Assembly (NCBI RefSeq): GCF_012927205.1
Contig: NZ_JABBGC010000001.1
Coordinates: 1,984,001-2,048,000 of the forward strand
Direction of reading: 5' to 3'
Source: Chitinophaga fulva
Lineage (GTDB): Bacteria > Bacteroidota > Bacteroidia > Chitinophagales > Chitinophagaceae
DNA length: 64,000 nt
In this document: piece after piece, positions 46,201 to 55,213 of the stretch
Numbering within the stretch: position 1 is the first letter of the stretch
Layout of the letters: the number at the start of each line of letters is the position of its first letter
Program-made: the position numbers and the translations under genes
Notes under the pieces: model-generated
Told to the model about the DNA's origin: nothing
Databases searched by the model: none
The model's input: the letters and a program-made list of their open reading frames with translations, nothing else

Positions 46201-46408
46201 TAATGTGCCTAAGAGCATCCTGGGCCGCATGCCGGTACAGGCAGTGAAAGTTGGCCTGTCCTGCAATAATGTATGGATGATTTCCAGCCATGTGCGTGGC
46301 CTCGATCCGGAATCTGTTTTTGCGATTGGTTCCAACGCTACCGGTTTTGAAAACGGTGCGCCTCCAACTACCCGTACATTCCTGGTGAACCTTAGCCTTA
46401 GTTTCTAA
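43292..46408 (+). CDS. SusC/RagA-family TonB-linked transporter (ROK-associated)
   Basis: 1,038 residues: signal peptide (CQSAYAQ), carboxypeptidase-D-like domain, plug entry NEVVVTALGISREKKSLGYS (the GI-SR-KK-LGYS variant), plug with LRGNTSLNGKNQPLIVVDGV and KGPAAAALYGSRAGDGVILV, and a barrel ending LVNLSLSF. The ALGI-type entry box marks a different SusC subgroup from the other two in the window. It is paired with a SusD-like lipoprotein 18 nt downstream; substrate unknown. Confidence 0.95.
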   Translation: MKRWLGFALLACLVALCCQSAYAQEKKWVSGTLKDGSGAPIIYATIVEKGTTNGATSNEKGAFRVQVAPNATLVITSVGFTKLEVPANGNLDLVMQDASKGLNEVVVTALGISREKKSLGYSMQEVKANTLVEAHETNITNALTGVVAGLQITRASGGPAASSKINLRGNTSLNGKNQPLIVVDGVPIDNSTGVGTDGTNDYWNPSLDMGNGLSDLNANDIASISVLKGPAAAALYGSRAGDGVILVTTKTGRKNPGVGITVSSTVGLETFFTRPQMQKSFGQGTNGVFNETSGSSWGSKIEGQEVTNWAGKKENMRYYDNVKNFYNTGLNHNQNISFQQQFDKTSVYTSLNYLNDKSMIPGTKLSRVNITSRISSKYGAKDRLSTDFKVQYSNTNAVNRPATGTNSRNYATLLYSMPISMDLAQFKNPVNEFGKMTWYSVGNDVNPYWATKYLQNQDIRNRFIMNGALKYQFTSWLDAEVKAGADMYNTTTESKTYVGSPAAVDGGYGTGRLGFTELNYSALITAKKENLISKLSGNVSVGGNLMKQKTSNVGYSTGALVVPNLFAIKNAKGAITTTDAVTEQRINSLYGTAGLNWDGYLFLDVTARNDWSSTLSPENRSFFYPSVSMSYLFTEHIKSLPSWLSYGKLRASYAAVGNSLPPYQLYNNFVIGQDPNGQITASRDKTYYNKNVKNELIKSHEFGAEFRFVDSRFGLDFTYYKSNATNQLIDLPMDPASGYGKRKINAGNIQNSGFEIMADARILTNPKGLMWNISGNLSMNRNKIIDIGEAEGVSIYPLGGFDAVSIVAKTGSLYGDIYTNKVLRRVTDESSQYYGQLILESTGLPKIEDGSKYLGNQAAKALVGITNSFSYKNFSLGFLVDARIGGEIYSVTQQMMQKSGTAAITAPGGQRNDLVVPGVVDQGGGKYVPNTKSITQQQYWNALNNGNLGAPEINTYDATSIRLRNVQLNYNVPKSILGRMPVQAVKVGLSCNNVWMISSHVRGLDPESVFAIGSNATGFENGAPPTTRTFLVNLSLSF

Positions 46409-46426
46409 CCATTAATTGCAATTGAC

Positions 46427-48346
46427 ATGAAGAAAATATTTATAAAATCAGGCGTGGCTCTGGCAGCGTTTTCCATGTTGCTGTCTGCCTGTAGTAAATT
46501 TGAAGAGATTAACCAGAATCCTAAACAGGCCAGCGAAAGCCAGGTACAGGAAGAGTTTCTCATCAATAGCTCTATTATCGCCGCCCAGATGGACCCCGAG
46601 GTTGCGGAACGTTCATTTGTGCTGATCTGGAAAGCTGCTGCTCACCAACAACTGGATGATGGGATTACTTCCGGTAACAACAACGATAGTTGGTCCGGCG
46701 TCTATTATTCACAGATATCCAGCTGGTTGACCAGCATTACTGCTGCCGTTGATTTGGGTGAAAAAAAGATAAAGGCTGGTAACATCAATGAATATACGGC
46801 GAACCTGTTGCAGGTAGCGCGTATCTGGCGTGCGTATTTGTTGAGCGAAATGTCTGACAACTATGGCCCGATAGCTATACAGGGATATTCCAGTGGTGTG
46901 AACCCTGACTTCGCCAGCGTAAAAGACGTGTATTACTTTATCCTGTCTGAGCTGAAAGATGCCAGCACTAAGCTGAATACCAACCAGACACCTGGTGATG
47001 CACTTGCGAAGCTGGACCCAGCCTACGGTTACGATTTTAAAAAATGGCAACGTTATGCCAACTCTATGCGCCTGCGTTTGGCCATGCGTTTGTCTGAAGT
47101 AGATGCTGCTAAAGCAAAAGCAGAATTTGAAGATGCAGCTGCCGGTAATCTGATTACCGACATGAGCCAGACTTTCCAGGTACAGGAAAAACCAGGATGG
47201 GATGCGCTTACCGGTGTGATGAGCCGTGAGTGGGATGAACAATTGATGACCACCACGCTGGAGAATATCTACAATGGTCTCGGTGGTGTGAAAACCGCCG
47301 ATCAGCTTACCGATCCGGTTTACACGCCATATATCAGGGCTGCTGACTGGGCAGGCTTACAGCTGACAGATCACTTCCCGACCACTTCCAGTGATCCGCT
47401 GGCAGGTTTCTGGTTTGATGGTTTGCCACAAACCATCGATCCACGCGCTTATAAAGCGTTTATCCCTGCAGGTGATTTCTCTAATCCGAACTTCTCCCGT
47501 TATCCTTCCTATAACGAGAACGCATGGAAGAGAACAGCCCGTGCCCTGATGAAAAATGACAAGGACACCGCTGTGCTGCTGGATGGCAAAATGGCTTGGA
47601 ACGGTCAAACAGATGGTGACTGGGGTGCGAAAGGCACGCTTAACCGTTGGTATTACTGGCCTGGTGGCGCTCCGCGTATGACGCAGCAGTTCCGTACCAG
47701 CACCAGCAAACGTATCTTCTTTGCTCCATGGGAAACTCATTTCCTGATCGCAGAAGCTGCGGTGAGAGGATGGAACGTGCCGATGTCCGGTAAAGCGGCT
47801 TACGAAAAAGGTATCACGCAGAACTTTGAATACTGGGGCGTTTCCCAGTTTGTGGGCACCTACCTGACTTCTACCGACTTCAATAATGTGGGTACTTCCG
47901 TAAGTTGGGACCATACTGCTGAGCCGCCGGCTGCGCATACGATGAACTTCAAAAACGGTTACACCAATGCTCCTGGTACTGCTGCCATTAAATATCCGGT
48001 TAACAACCTGTATAAAAATGGTACGGTGAAAAATGACCTGCTGACCAAGGTCATTACACAGAAATACATCGCTAATATGCCATGGCTGCCACTGGAAGCC
48101 TGGAGCGATCAGCGCAGGCTGGGGCTGCCGTTCTTTGAAACACCGAACGTAGAACAACCAATACCTGGTTTACCTGGATTGAACAACGGTAACTACATGA
48201 CCAGCAACGTTAAATTCTACCCACAGCGTATCAAGTATCCGTCTGTCATGAGAAATGCCAATGGCAAGGGTTATGATCAGGCCGTACAGGCACTGGGTGG
48301 TGCAGAAGATGTCACCACGCCGCTGTGGTGGGCTAAACAGAAGTAA
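46427..48346 (+). CDS. SusD/RagB-like nutrient-binding lipoprotein (SusD-like_2 subgroup)
   Basis: A 639-residue lipoprotein (SMLLSACSKFEEINQNPKQAS). The N-terminal EINQNP pattern, DNYGPIAIQGY near 143 and WQRYANSMRLRLAMRLSEVD near 205 are characteristic of the SusD-like_2 group, which is longer and divergent from classical SusD. The C-terminal half contains AEAAVRGW and a Trp-rich region. It is the lid partner of the upstream SusC. A terminator follows directly. Confidence 0.9.
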   Translation: MKKIFIKSGVALAAFSMLLSACSKFEEINQNPKQASESQVQEEFLINSSIIAAQMDPEVAERSFVLIWKAAAHQQLDDGITSGNNNDSWSGVYYSQISSWLTSITAAVDLGEKKIKAGNINEYTANLLQVARIWRAYLLSEMSDNYGPIAIQGYSSGVNPDFASVKDVYYFILSELKDASTKLNTNQTPGDALAKLDPAYGYDFKKWQRYANSMRLRLAMRLSEVDAAKAKAEFEDAAAGNLITDMSQTFQVQEKPGWDALTGVMSREWDEQLMTTTLENIYNGLGGVKTADQLTDPVYTPYIRAADWAGLQLTDHFPTTSSDPLAGFWFDGLPQTIDPRAYKAFIPAGDFSNPNFSRYPSYNENAWKRTARALMKNDKDTAVLLDGKMAWNGQTDGDWGAKGTLNRWYYWPGGAPRMTQQFRTSTSKRIFFAPWETHFLIAEAAVRGWNVPMSGKAAYEKGITQNFEYWGVSQFVGTYLTSTDFNNVGTSVSWDHTAEPPAAHTMNFKNGYTNAPGTAAIKYPVNNLYKNGTVKNDLLTKVITQKYIANMPWLPLEAWSDQRRLGLPFFETPNVEQPIPGLPGLNNGNYMTSNVKFYPQRIKYPSVMRNANGKGYDQAVQALGGAEDVTTPLWWAKQK

Positions 48347-48371
48347 TTTTTGCTTCACCATAACTGTCACG

Positions 48372-48410
48372 TCAGCTGTTAATTGGAAACAATTAACGGC
48401 TGATTTTTTT
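48372..48410 (+). terminator. Intrinsic terminator after the SusD-like gene
   Basis: TCAGCTGTTAATT (48372-48384) pairs with AATTAACGGCTGA (48391-48403), 13 bp with one G-T wobble, followed by seven T. It overlaps the stop codon of the converging LysR gene. Confidence 0.85.
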
Positions 48411-49344
48411 ACAGCGCCCCCATTTCTTTGCGGAAGATATCTTCCACCATTTTGATTTCCTTGCTGTAGATCGTTTTTTTGCGAGACCCAAAATACAGCG
48501 TGTTCTCCACTTTGATGTCACCAGCCCATACAGCTTTTACCAGCCCGGATTTGATCTCGTCCCGGCAAAGGAAATCAGGTATGATGGCAAAACCTTCATT
48601 ACCACTCAGGCAACGGACAATGGAACTGATATTAGGCACAATGTAGTTGGGCTTGAAGTCGATGTTCTGCCGGAGGTTCATTTTCCAGAACCGTTTCAGG
48701 TGGTCCATATCCGCTGCAGTACTGTACCATATCTGTTGTTTCAGCCAGCTTTCCAGTGCTCCTGTTTTCGCCGCTTTTACTTTCTCATCTTTTACTTCCA
48801 TCTCTTTCAACAGTGTTTTAAGCGGTTTGATATTCGTGCGTTCACCACATACCAGGAGGATTTTCTCGCGGGAGAAAGGTTTGAATTCCAGGTTGGTCTG
48901 CTCCCCTTTTTCCGGTGTCACGATCAGGTCGAGCACTCCTTTATCGAGGTCATGTATCATTTCCTGGTACAGGCCGAATTTTACGATCACATTGAAGGGC
49001 AAGGTGGAGATATACCTTTCCAGTGTAAACTGGAATGTTTCAAAGCACATGCCGATGCTGATCGTAGAGCGGCCTTCGCGGCTGCTGCGGTGAAATACCT
49101 GTTCCGCCATTTCCAGTCTGCCCATAGGCTCCTGAATGAAGTTGTAGAGTACTTTGGCCCTTTCCGTAGGCACCATTTTCTTCGCGGAACGGTCAAACAG
49201 TTTGTAGCCGGTAGCCACCTCCAGTGAGTTGAGATGCAGGCTCACGCCCGGCTGGGAGATATATAACGCCTGCGCTGCCGCAGTAAGGGTACCTTTCTCG
49301 TAAATGGTTTTAAAGGTACGTAACCATTCCATATTCAGATTCAT
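48409..49344 (-). CDS. LysR-family transcriptional regulator
   Basis: 311 residues with the standard N-terminal winged HTH (about 1-60; LRTFKTIYEKGTLTAAAQALYISQPGVSLHLNSLE) and a two-lobed effector domain (IGMCFETFQFTLERY ... LIVTPEKGEQTN). LysR proteins usually control a divergent neighbour; here that is the small secreted protein at 49642 or an RNA in the 300-nt gap between them. The effector is unknown. Confidence 0.92.
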   Translation of the reverse strand: MNLNMEWLRTFKTIYEKGTLTAAAQALYISQPGVSLHLNSLEVATGYKLFDRSAKKMVPTERAKVLYNFIQEPMGRLEMAEQVFHRSSREGRSTISIGMCFETFQFTLERYISTLPFNVIVKFGLYQEMIHDLDKGVLDLIVTPEKGEQTNLEFKPFSREKILLVCGERTNIKPLKTLLKEMEVKDEKVKAAKTGALESWLKQQIWYSTAADMDHLKRFWKMNLRQNIDFKPNYIVPNISSIVRCLSGNEGFAIIPDFLCRDEIKSGLVKAVWAGDIKVENTLYFGSRKKTIYSKEIKMVEDIFRKEMGAL

Positions 49345-49537
49345 AACCTATCATTTTTCTGATACAAAATTACGACTTAACTTATTTGTGTGATGATTTA
49401 TTTCGTTGGCTCACCAACCAATCATCATACAGATATATATGGTGGTAACCTTGAAAACCGTTTACGTTTCCTGAAGTAAGTAACAATAGCTGTTGTTACC
49501 GCTATCGGGAACCGGCGGATGTTGCCGTTTAGTATTT

Positions 49538-49568
49538 AAAGGCTGGATATCCTTATCCAGCCTTTTTT
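49538..49568 (+). terminator. Strong intrinsic terminator with no gene before it (attenuator or sRNA end)
   Basis: AAAGGCTGGATA (49538-49549) pairs perfectly with TATCCAGCCTTT (49554-49565) around TCCT, followed by a T-run to 49568. No plus-strand gene precedes it; the upstream gene is on the other strand. It therefore ends either an unannotated small RNA starting after about 49380, or an attenuated leader of the gene at 49642. Sequence 49345-49537 holds no ORF that I can support. Confidence 0.75.
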
Positions 49569-49641
49569 GCTCTTCTTTGATGCTGCTATTTGAGTTATAT
49601 TTGGATACAACCAATTTTCGTTAATCCAAAATAGCAACTCC

Positions 49642-50043
49642 ATGAAAAAATCCCTCATTGCCTGCGCCGCTATCGTATTGTCCCTCAGCGCCGCAACGTC
49701 CAAGGCCAACAATTATGGACTGTCACCATTACCGGTAGCCGCCGGAAAAGCTTTTATCAACATGACCGGCCCTCATACCATTAGTCTCTCTTCCGGTGTG
49801 TATGATTATGCCGTTAATTTGTTGGGGCAGCCGCTGGCTCCGGATGCCAAATGGGTGATTACGCACAATGGTACCGTCGTGGCACGGTATGATGTCAGCT
49901 TGATCGTGGATGGTAAAGCGCTTATATCATTAACGGGGTCTGATTTTGGCAGCACAGGCTCCTTTACGCTTTTGCTGGCAGGTACCACCGAAGATGGTTT
50001 TGGAATGATTTACGGTTCCAAAGGCATTACAGTAACGCCGTAA
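49642..50043 (+). CDS. Small secreted beta-rich protein, unknown function
   Basis: 133 residues with signal peptide (MKKSLIACAAIVLSLSAATSKA). The mature part is short strands rich in Gly, Ser and Thr (MTGPHTISLSSGVYDYAVNL; ISLTGSDFGSTGSFTLLLAG) and would fit an immunoglobulin-like sandwich. No family recognised. It is divergent from LysR, preceded by a possible attenuator and closed by a hairpin. Confidence 0.65.
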   Translation: MKKSLIACAAIVLSLSAATSKANNYGLSPLPVAAGKAFINMTGPHTISLSSGVYDYAVNLLGQPLAPDAKWVITHNGTVVARYDVSLIVDGKALISLTGSDFGSTGSFTLLLAGTTEDGFGMIYGSKGITVTP

Positions 50044-50052
50044 AAAGTAATT

Positions 50053-50090
50053 GTCAGGTCGTTGGCTTTCAGCCGGTGGCCTGACTGTTT
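50053..50090 (+). terminator. Hairpin terminator after the small secreted gene
   Basis: GTCAGG (50053-50058) pairs with CCTGAC (50080-50085) with an inner GGC/GCC pair, followed by TGTTTT. Confidence 0.6.
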
Positions 50091-50134
50091 TCAGCGCGGG
50101 GATGTTTTATCTTTACTGAAAGTACTGATGCCTT

Positions 50135-51643
50135 ATGCATGACAATGTTATTGCGCGGATAAAGACTTTCTTTCTCCCTTTTATTGTTGCCTTGTTGCTG
50201 TTTACAGCAATATATAGTCTGTTGAACTGGTGGCTGTTTACCCATCTTGCCATTTTCCCGGTAGAAGAGAGCGTACTAGACACCATGCTGCCCCTGGTGC
50301 TGGCCTTCGTGCCCGCCTGGTACTGGATATGGCCACGTATAGCCTTGCTGGAATTACGGCACGACAGATCTGACATGTTGTACTATCTGGTGGTGTATAT
50401 AGGACTTGCGCTGCCGGTCATACTAACGCAACACTATATACGAAATGAAAAACAGACGTTGCTGCAGCTGCAAACGATGGCAGAGATCAGTCAGCGCCCT
50501 GCCGAAGCCTACCAGGTGAAGCAGTGGTATGTGGCAAAACAGGATGCTTCCGTATGGACGAATGTTTCCATTGAAGGTAAGCATGGAAGCCTTTTTGTTT
50601 TTAGTATGTATGTGACTGTGCCGGTATTTACGGCTCCTGGTGATACTATTACCGGCAAGTGTTTGGCATGGTACGGTATTAAATACCATACATCTATGTC
50701 CAACCGGTTATCTGATGAAGAAAAGGGGGCTCGTTGTGACGACTTCTTACAGCGCAGCTGGCAACGGTTTCAGGAGAAAAACGTGTATAGCTGTACGTAT
50801 TTGGAGCGGCCGGGATATACCAGTGAGCGTGCCAATTTTCGGAACGCAGCTAACCTGAATAAAAGATACAGTTATGCCGAAGATATATTGTTGTTGCCGA
50901 TGAGGCAGCCCTTTGCAGCACGGACGGGCGGTTTGTTATGGTGGTTATTATCAGCGCTGTTAATTTTTTCCGGCATATGGCTGATGGTATGTCTGAAAAC
51001 ACCATTGAAACAACCGGAAAGTAAGCCGGTAATTTCGTTGGCGCAGCGGTGGCATCCTGCAACGGCGATACTTTGTTGGTTTATCGGGTCTTCTTTGTTT
51101 ATTGCAGGACAGCACAGTCCCGGACCGAATGAGCTCATCTTCTGGGGGGCGAGCTCACGTCCGTTGTTGGCTCATGGGCAGTGGTGGCGCCTGTTGACCA
51201 ATTTGTTCCTGAACATCACCGCCTTACAGGGATTTTACATAGTGACTTTGTATCTGGCGGGCTATATACTGGAGCCGGTGATTCGGGGAAAACGTTTCCT
51301 GTTCGCATGGCTGTTGAGCGGGATGGCGGGTAGCCTGCTGAGTGTAATGGTGTATCCTGACCGTCTGAGCTTTGGTGCTTCCGGAGCTATTCTGGGCATA
51401 TGGGGTGTAATCCTGATGTTTATCTTCCGGAAAAAATTCTCGCAGGATATCGGTGTGATTTTACTGTATGCGATGGCAGTAGCCGGCCTGGTTGTCTTAT
51501 TCCTGATATTGGGTTTCAAAGGGTCTTCTGATTCTGTTGCAGATATGGGTGGGCTGCTGGCTGGTTTGATGATAGGCTGGATATATGCCCGGAAGCTTCC
51601 TGATAAGCAGCAGGAAGTACTTCCGGAACATAAAAATGCATAA
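50135..51643 (+). CDS. Rhomboid-family membrane protein lacking the catalytic His (probable pseudoprotease)
   Basis: 502 residues. Two N-terminal membrane helices (about 10-100), a soluble region of about 170 residues, then a rhomboid core (about 290-490). The core keeps the Ser motif FGASGAILGIWG (Ser near 415). In the last core helix, where active rhomboids have AHxGG, the sequence is VADMGGLLAGLMIGW, so the catalytic His is Asp. The upstream FLH...LH..FN region also reads FLNITALQGFYIV, losing the oxyanion residues. Ser-His catalysis is unlikely. It is monocistronic; partner unknown. Confidence 0.82.
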   Translation: MHDNVIARIKTFFLPFIVALLLFTAIYSLLNWWLFTHLAIFPVEESVLDTMLPLVLAFVPAWYWIWPRIALLELRHDRSDMLYYLVVYIGLALPVILTQHYIRNEKQTLLQLQTMAEISQRPAEAYQVKQWYVAKQDASVWTNVSIEGKHGSLFVFSMYVTVPVFTAPGDTITGKCLAWYGIKYHTSMSNRLSDEEKGARCDDFLQRSWQRFQEKNVYSCTYLERPGYTSERANFRNAANLNKRYSYAEDILLLPMRQPFAARTGGLLWWLLSALLIFSGIWLMVCLKTPLKQPESKPVISLAQRWHPATAILCWFIGSSLFIAGQHSPGPNELIFWGASSRPLLAHGQWWRLLTNLFLNITALQGFYIVTLYLAGYILEPVIRGKRFLFAWLLSGMAGSLLSVMVYPDRLSFGASGAILGIWGVILMFIFRKKFSQDIGVILLYAMAVAGLVVLFLILGFKGSSDSVADMGGLLAGLMIGWIYARKLPDKQQEVLPEHKNA

Positions 51644-51679
51644 ACAGTGCTGGCGCATGATGTCCATGCGTCAGGAAAT

Positions 51680-52444
51680 TTATAATGGCAGATATGGCAT
51701 TGCATTGAGCAGGATGTATTGTCGTTGTTGCCCGCTGAAATGTTGTTCATCGGAAGTCAATAATACCGGCCGGGTCACCAGCAGGGCGTCGCTGATCACG
51801 ATTCCCTGGCGGAAGGTGGTGTAGCCTGTCCAGTGGGAGGTGCCCGGTTTGACTGTTACGCGCAATTTTTTTCCGTCATTGGTGGCGATGTCCATTTGTT
51901 TGGCGTCATTGTCATAAAATCCTTCGCTATAGCCTTCTCTTTTTAACGTTACAGTCTGATGTTCGTTATCCAGTGCCATCACCGTGATGGTTTGTGTGCC
52001 GGGGCCGCCCAGTTCCCAGGGTACGCTGATGGTGTGTTTCCAGGTGTCGCCTTCATGCAGTTGCGCCGGGGCCTGTCCCCAGATCAGTGAGTTGTACATC
52101 AGTCCGCTGGCGCTGGTATTGGCGTAGGGTTTGTCCTGCCAGATATTATTACCATCCAGGCCGATGACGGTAGCAGAGCGGTTTTCCGGGCGGCCGTCAT
52201 ACAGGTCTGTTTCCATAAAGGCTGGCCGGGCGGGATGGCCGTCTGTCACCTTGTACGCACTGCTGCCGCTGATGCGAAATACGAGTGGGGCAAAACCTTC
52301 GCCGGTCATAGCGATGGTGCGGGAGTAGATATTAGCCAGTGTGTCGCCTTTGGATAGATGAGGGGAGAGACAGGAGCTTGTTTGACTATTGGCCTGGTAA
52401 GGGATCAAACCTATTATCATCATTAAAAATAGAAGCGGTTTCAT
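51680..52444 (-). CDS. Secreted protein of unknown function
   Basis: 254 residues with a signal peptide ending QANSQ. The mature part is mostly predicted beta strand, with conserved-looking GDTWKHTISVPWELGGPGTQ and TLKREGYSEGFYDND. The pattern 'GDTW...V...LGGPG' recalls DUF3108-like or lipoprotein-carrier-like folds, but I cannot place it with confidence. It converges with the rhomboid-like gene and is alone. Confidence 0.6.
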   Translation of the reverse strand: MKPLLFLMMIIGLIPYQANSQTSSCLSPHLSKGDTLANIYSRTIAMTGEGFAPLVFRISGSSAYKVTDGHPARPAFMETDLYDGRPENRSATVIGLDGNNIWQDKPYANTSASGLMYNSLIWGQAPAQLHEGDTWKHTISVPWELGGPGTQTITVMALDNEHQTVTLKREGYSEGFYDNDAKQMDIATNDGKKLRVTVKPGTSHWTGYTTFRQGIVISDALLVTRPVLLTSDEQHFSGQQRQYILLNAMPYLPL

Positions 52445-52622
52445 ATTTGTTTTTTTGTGTACTAAAGATGGTTATAAAGGGGTTGTGAGAAAAATCAATT
52501 AAACAGTTACAGGAAGATTTTCAATGACCGGTACTTCCTTTTCAATAATTCTGTCATAGCAATGGAGGGAGGCACGAAATTTACCGTCTTATTGGTACAT
52601 TGGTACTACAACTGTTAAATTG

Positions 52623-55133
52623 ATGCTGCAAACCTTAGTCTGTACTTTGAAGGGATGGGTAGTGTTATTTTGTTTGCTATTGTCTGCAAACCAGGTTTGG
52701 GCACAGCATCCCGCCACAACGAGCGGGAAAGTAGTGAACAAATTTACCGAAGAACCTTTACCATTCGCTACTGTTTACTGGAAAGCCGCCGGTTACGGCG
52801 TGATGACGGACAGTGCCGGTTACTTTAAACTGGCCAGGAGTTCCCGCCGGGAAGATACGTTGGTGGTGCGTTATGTGGGGTATGATCAGAAGATGATTCC
52901 ACTGGTGGCTACAGATGTTTCGCCGTTGCTGGTACAGATGGAAGCCACCATGAAACTTGGCGTGGAGGTGAAAGCCAAAATGGACAAGGGGCTGGTATGG
53001 TGGCGGCAGATAGTGGCCAATAAAGCAACCAATGCACCAGGGCATTATGATAGTTATTATGCCGAACTATATAATAAACTGGAGATAGATGTCTCCAATA
53101 TCAACAAACAGCGCTGGGAGAAATCACGTTTGATGAAACCTTATGCGTTTGTCACGCAACGGATAGACTCCACTTCCGAGCAAACTCCCTTTCTACCTGT
53201 TTTTCTTAGCGAATCGGTATCAGATTATTATGTGTCTGGCAGCCCGTCCCGGGTACGGGAAGAGATGCGTGCGATGAACAGCAGCGGTGTCAAAAATGAA
53301 TCCGTCCTGGAATACATGGGAGGCATCAATCAAAAAATTAACACTTATCAAAACTCCATGCTTGTTTTCGGACGTGAGTTTATCAGTCCGCTTAGTAATG
53401 TGGGTGACCGCTACTACAACTACAAAGGGCTGGATACCGTTACACAACATGGAGAACAATTCTATCATCTCGCTTTTACGCCCAAGCGGGAGGGTGAAAA
53501 CCTGTTTGCCGGTGATTGCTGGATACAGGCTTCCACATGGGCTATACAGAAAATCAGTTTGTCGGTGGTAGGTGCTGTGAATATCAATTTCGTGAAGCGG
53601 CTGGATATCATTCAGGAGTTCGCGCAGCAACGTGAAAAAGAATGGGTAGTTACGAAAGACCGCTTTGTGGTGGAACTGGCGCCCTTGGGGAAATCGAGGA
53701 CCACCTTCATTGGCCGCAAGACAACTTTGTATAGCCATATTACTACCAACCAGGATTTTATTACTGCTAAACTCAACAGCAATCGTAGAAATGAAGAAGT
53801 CGTGATTCCGGACAGCGCACTGGCAGGCGGTAAGGCTTATATGGAACAACACCGGCCCGAGACATTGACCCGCAATGAAAAACATGCTATAACGTTGGTG
53901 GATACACTAAAATCGCTGCCCTCCTTCAGACGGTTGAGTAATACCATTACATTTTTGGTAGATGGACATATCAAGCTGGGCAAAGTGGAGATAGGGCCGT
54001 GGTTCAAGTGGGTGAGCCGCAACAGGGTGGAAGGTGCGCGTGTGCGGTTTGATCTGGGTACCACCGCCCAATTCAGCCGCAACTGGCGGTTGAATGGCTA
54101 CCTCGCGTACGGTATGAAAGATGAGTCATTGAAAGGCAAGATGGCGGTGTCTTATACCTGGCCCAAGGACAATGGATGGCAGGTTTTTGCGTCCTATAAA
54201 GACGACCTGGATAATAACCAGCGAGGATTTAATGGTGATGAAGTGTCGCTGGACAATATCTTTGGTCAGCTGGTGCGGCGTCATGGTATCCCGCAGAAGT
54301 TTATCCGTGAGGGGGATATGCGGGTGTCTGCTATCAAACAGTTTCCGCAGGAGTTTTCGTTGCAGGGTACTGTTTCCCGTACCTGCTACACGACCTTTGA
54401 ACCGTTGCCGTCACATAAGATTTTTCTGTCGGGAGAGCATGAAAAGGTTGTCAATACCGAATTTCAACTCAAATTCCGCTATGCGCCCGGTGAGAAGGAA
54501 GTGCGTACCTTCCGTAAAACGAGGCGGGTACGCAGTAACCTGCCGGTCACTGAAATAGCTTATTCCCTGGCACCTTCAGGCGTGCTGGACAGCAAATACC
54601 AATATCATAAAGTAAGCATGAGCGTACGGCAGCAGTTCAACTTAACAGGCTGGGGACGTATCAACTATATGGTATATGCCGGGCAGATCTTTGCAGACAA
54701 GCTGCCTTTTATGTTGCTGCAGGTACATCCGGGCAATGAAACCTACTACTACAACAAAGAAGCCTTCAGCCTGATGAACAAGTACGAGTTCTTCAGCGAT
54801 CGTTATGCAGGTGTCAATATAGAACACAATTTTAATGGTAAACTGCTGAACCTGTTGCCTTTCATGCGCAGGACAGGGGTACGTCAGTTCTGGAATGTGA
54901 AGTCAGTGATCGGTGATTTATCACACAAGAATCGTGTATATAATCAGATGGAGTATAGCCGTTATGGTATGCGATCTCTTAACGGTAACATCTATACGGA
55001 GGTGGGTACCGGCTTTGATAATATTTTCCGGTTCTTTCGTGTAGATGCCGTGTGGCGGTTTTACCCGCAACAGTCCGCGATGAAGCATAACGGGGACTTT
55101 GGTGTGTTTGGAAGTTTCAGATTGCAGTTTTAG
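52623..55133 (+). CDS. DUF5686 outer-membrane protein with carboxypeptidase-like regulatory domain
   Basis: 836 residues from ATG 52623 (an in-frame TTG lies one codon earlier and is not needed). Signal peptide ending QVWAQ; a CarboxypepD_reg-like domain (about 28-105; SGKVVNKFTEEPLPFATVYW); then the DUF5686 region (about 120-836) with PVFLSESVSDYY and a C-terminal barrel-like part ending FGVFGSFRLQF, a beta-signal with terminal Phe. DUF5686 proteins are Bacteroidota outer-membrane proteins of unknown role. The last ~65 nt are duplicated in degenerate form at 55353-55420. Confidence 0.85.
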   Translation: MLQTLVCTLKGWVVLFCLLLSANQVWAQHPATTSGKVVNKFTEEPLPFATVYWKAAGYGVMTDSAGYFKLARSSRREDTLVVRYVGYDQKMIPLVATDVSPLLVQMEATMKLGVEVKAKMDKGLVWWRQIVANKATNAPGHYDSYYAELYNKLEIDVSNINKQRWEKSRLMKPYAFVTQRIDSTSEQTPFLPVFLSESVSDYYVSGSPSRVREEMRAMNSSGVKNESVLEYMGGINQKINTYQNSMLVFGREFISPLSNVGDRYYNYKGLDTVTQHGEQFYHLAFTPKREGENLFAGDCWIQASTWAIQKISLSVVGAVNINFVKRLDIIQEFAQQREKEWVVTKDRFVVELAPLGKSRTTFIGRKTTLYSHITTNQDFITAKLNSNRRNEEVVIPDSALAGGKAYMEQHRPETLTRNEKHAITLVDTLKSLPSFRRLSNTITFLVDGHIKLGKVEIGPWFKWVSRNRVEGARVRFDLGTTAQFSRNWRLNGYLAYGMKDESLKGKMAVSYTWPKDNGWQVFASYKDDLDNNQRGFNGDEVSLDNIFGQLVRRHGIPQKFIREGDMRVSAIKQFPQEFSLQGTVSRTCYTTFEPLPSHKIFLSGEHEKVVNTEFQLKFRYAPGEKEVRTFRKTRRVRSNLPVTEIAYSLAPSGVLDSKYQYHKVSMSVRQQFNLTGWGRINYMVYAGQIFADKLPFMLLQVHPGNETYYYNKEAFSLMNKYEFFSDRYAGVNIEHNFNGKLLNLLPFMRRTGVRQFWNVKSVIGDLSHKNRVYNQMEYSRYGMRSLNGNIYTEVGTGFDNIFRFFRVDAVWRFYPQQSAMKHNGDFGVFGSFRLQF

Positions 55134-55144
55134 TAAGGAGTAAC

Positions 55145-55213
55145 CCCAGTAATCATTTATAATGCAGGATGTTAAACCCAACCTTACCATCGATTTCTCC
55201 GGGTGAGAAATCG
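55145..55213 (+). pseudogene. Degenerate copy of the 5' end of the ART-like gene at 55694
   Basis: ATG 55161 starts MQDVKPNLTIDFSG and then a stop, against MYDVKPNLIIGFHG in the intact gene. About 25 nt upstream of the ATG are also duplicated. The perfect hairpin CGATTTCTC/GAGAAATCG (55191-55213) replaces CGGCTTC/GAAGCCG in the intact copy: the arms changed together while coding was lost. Confidence 0.7.
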
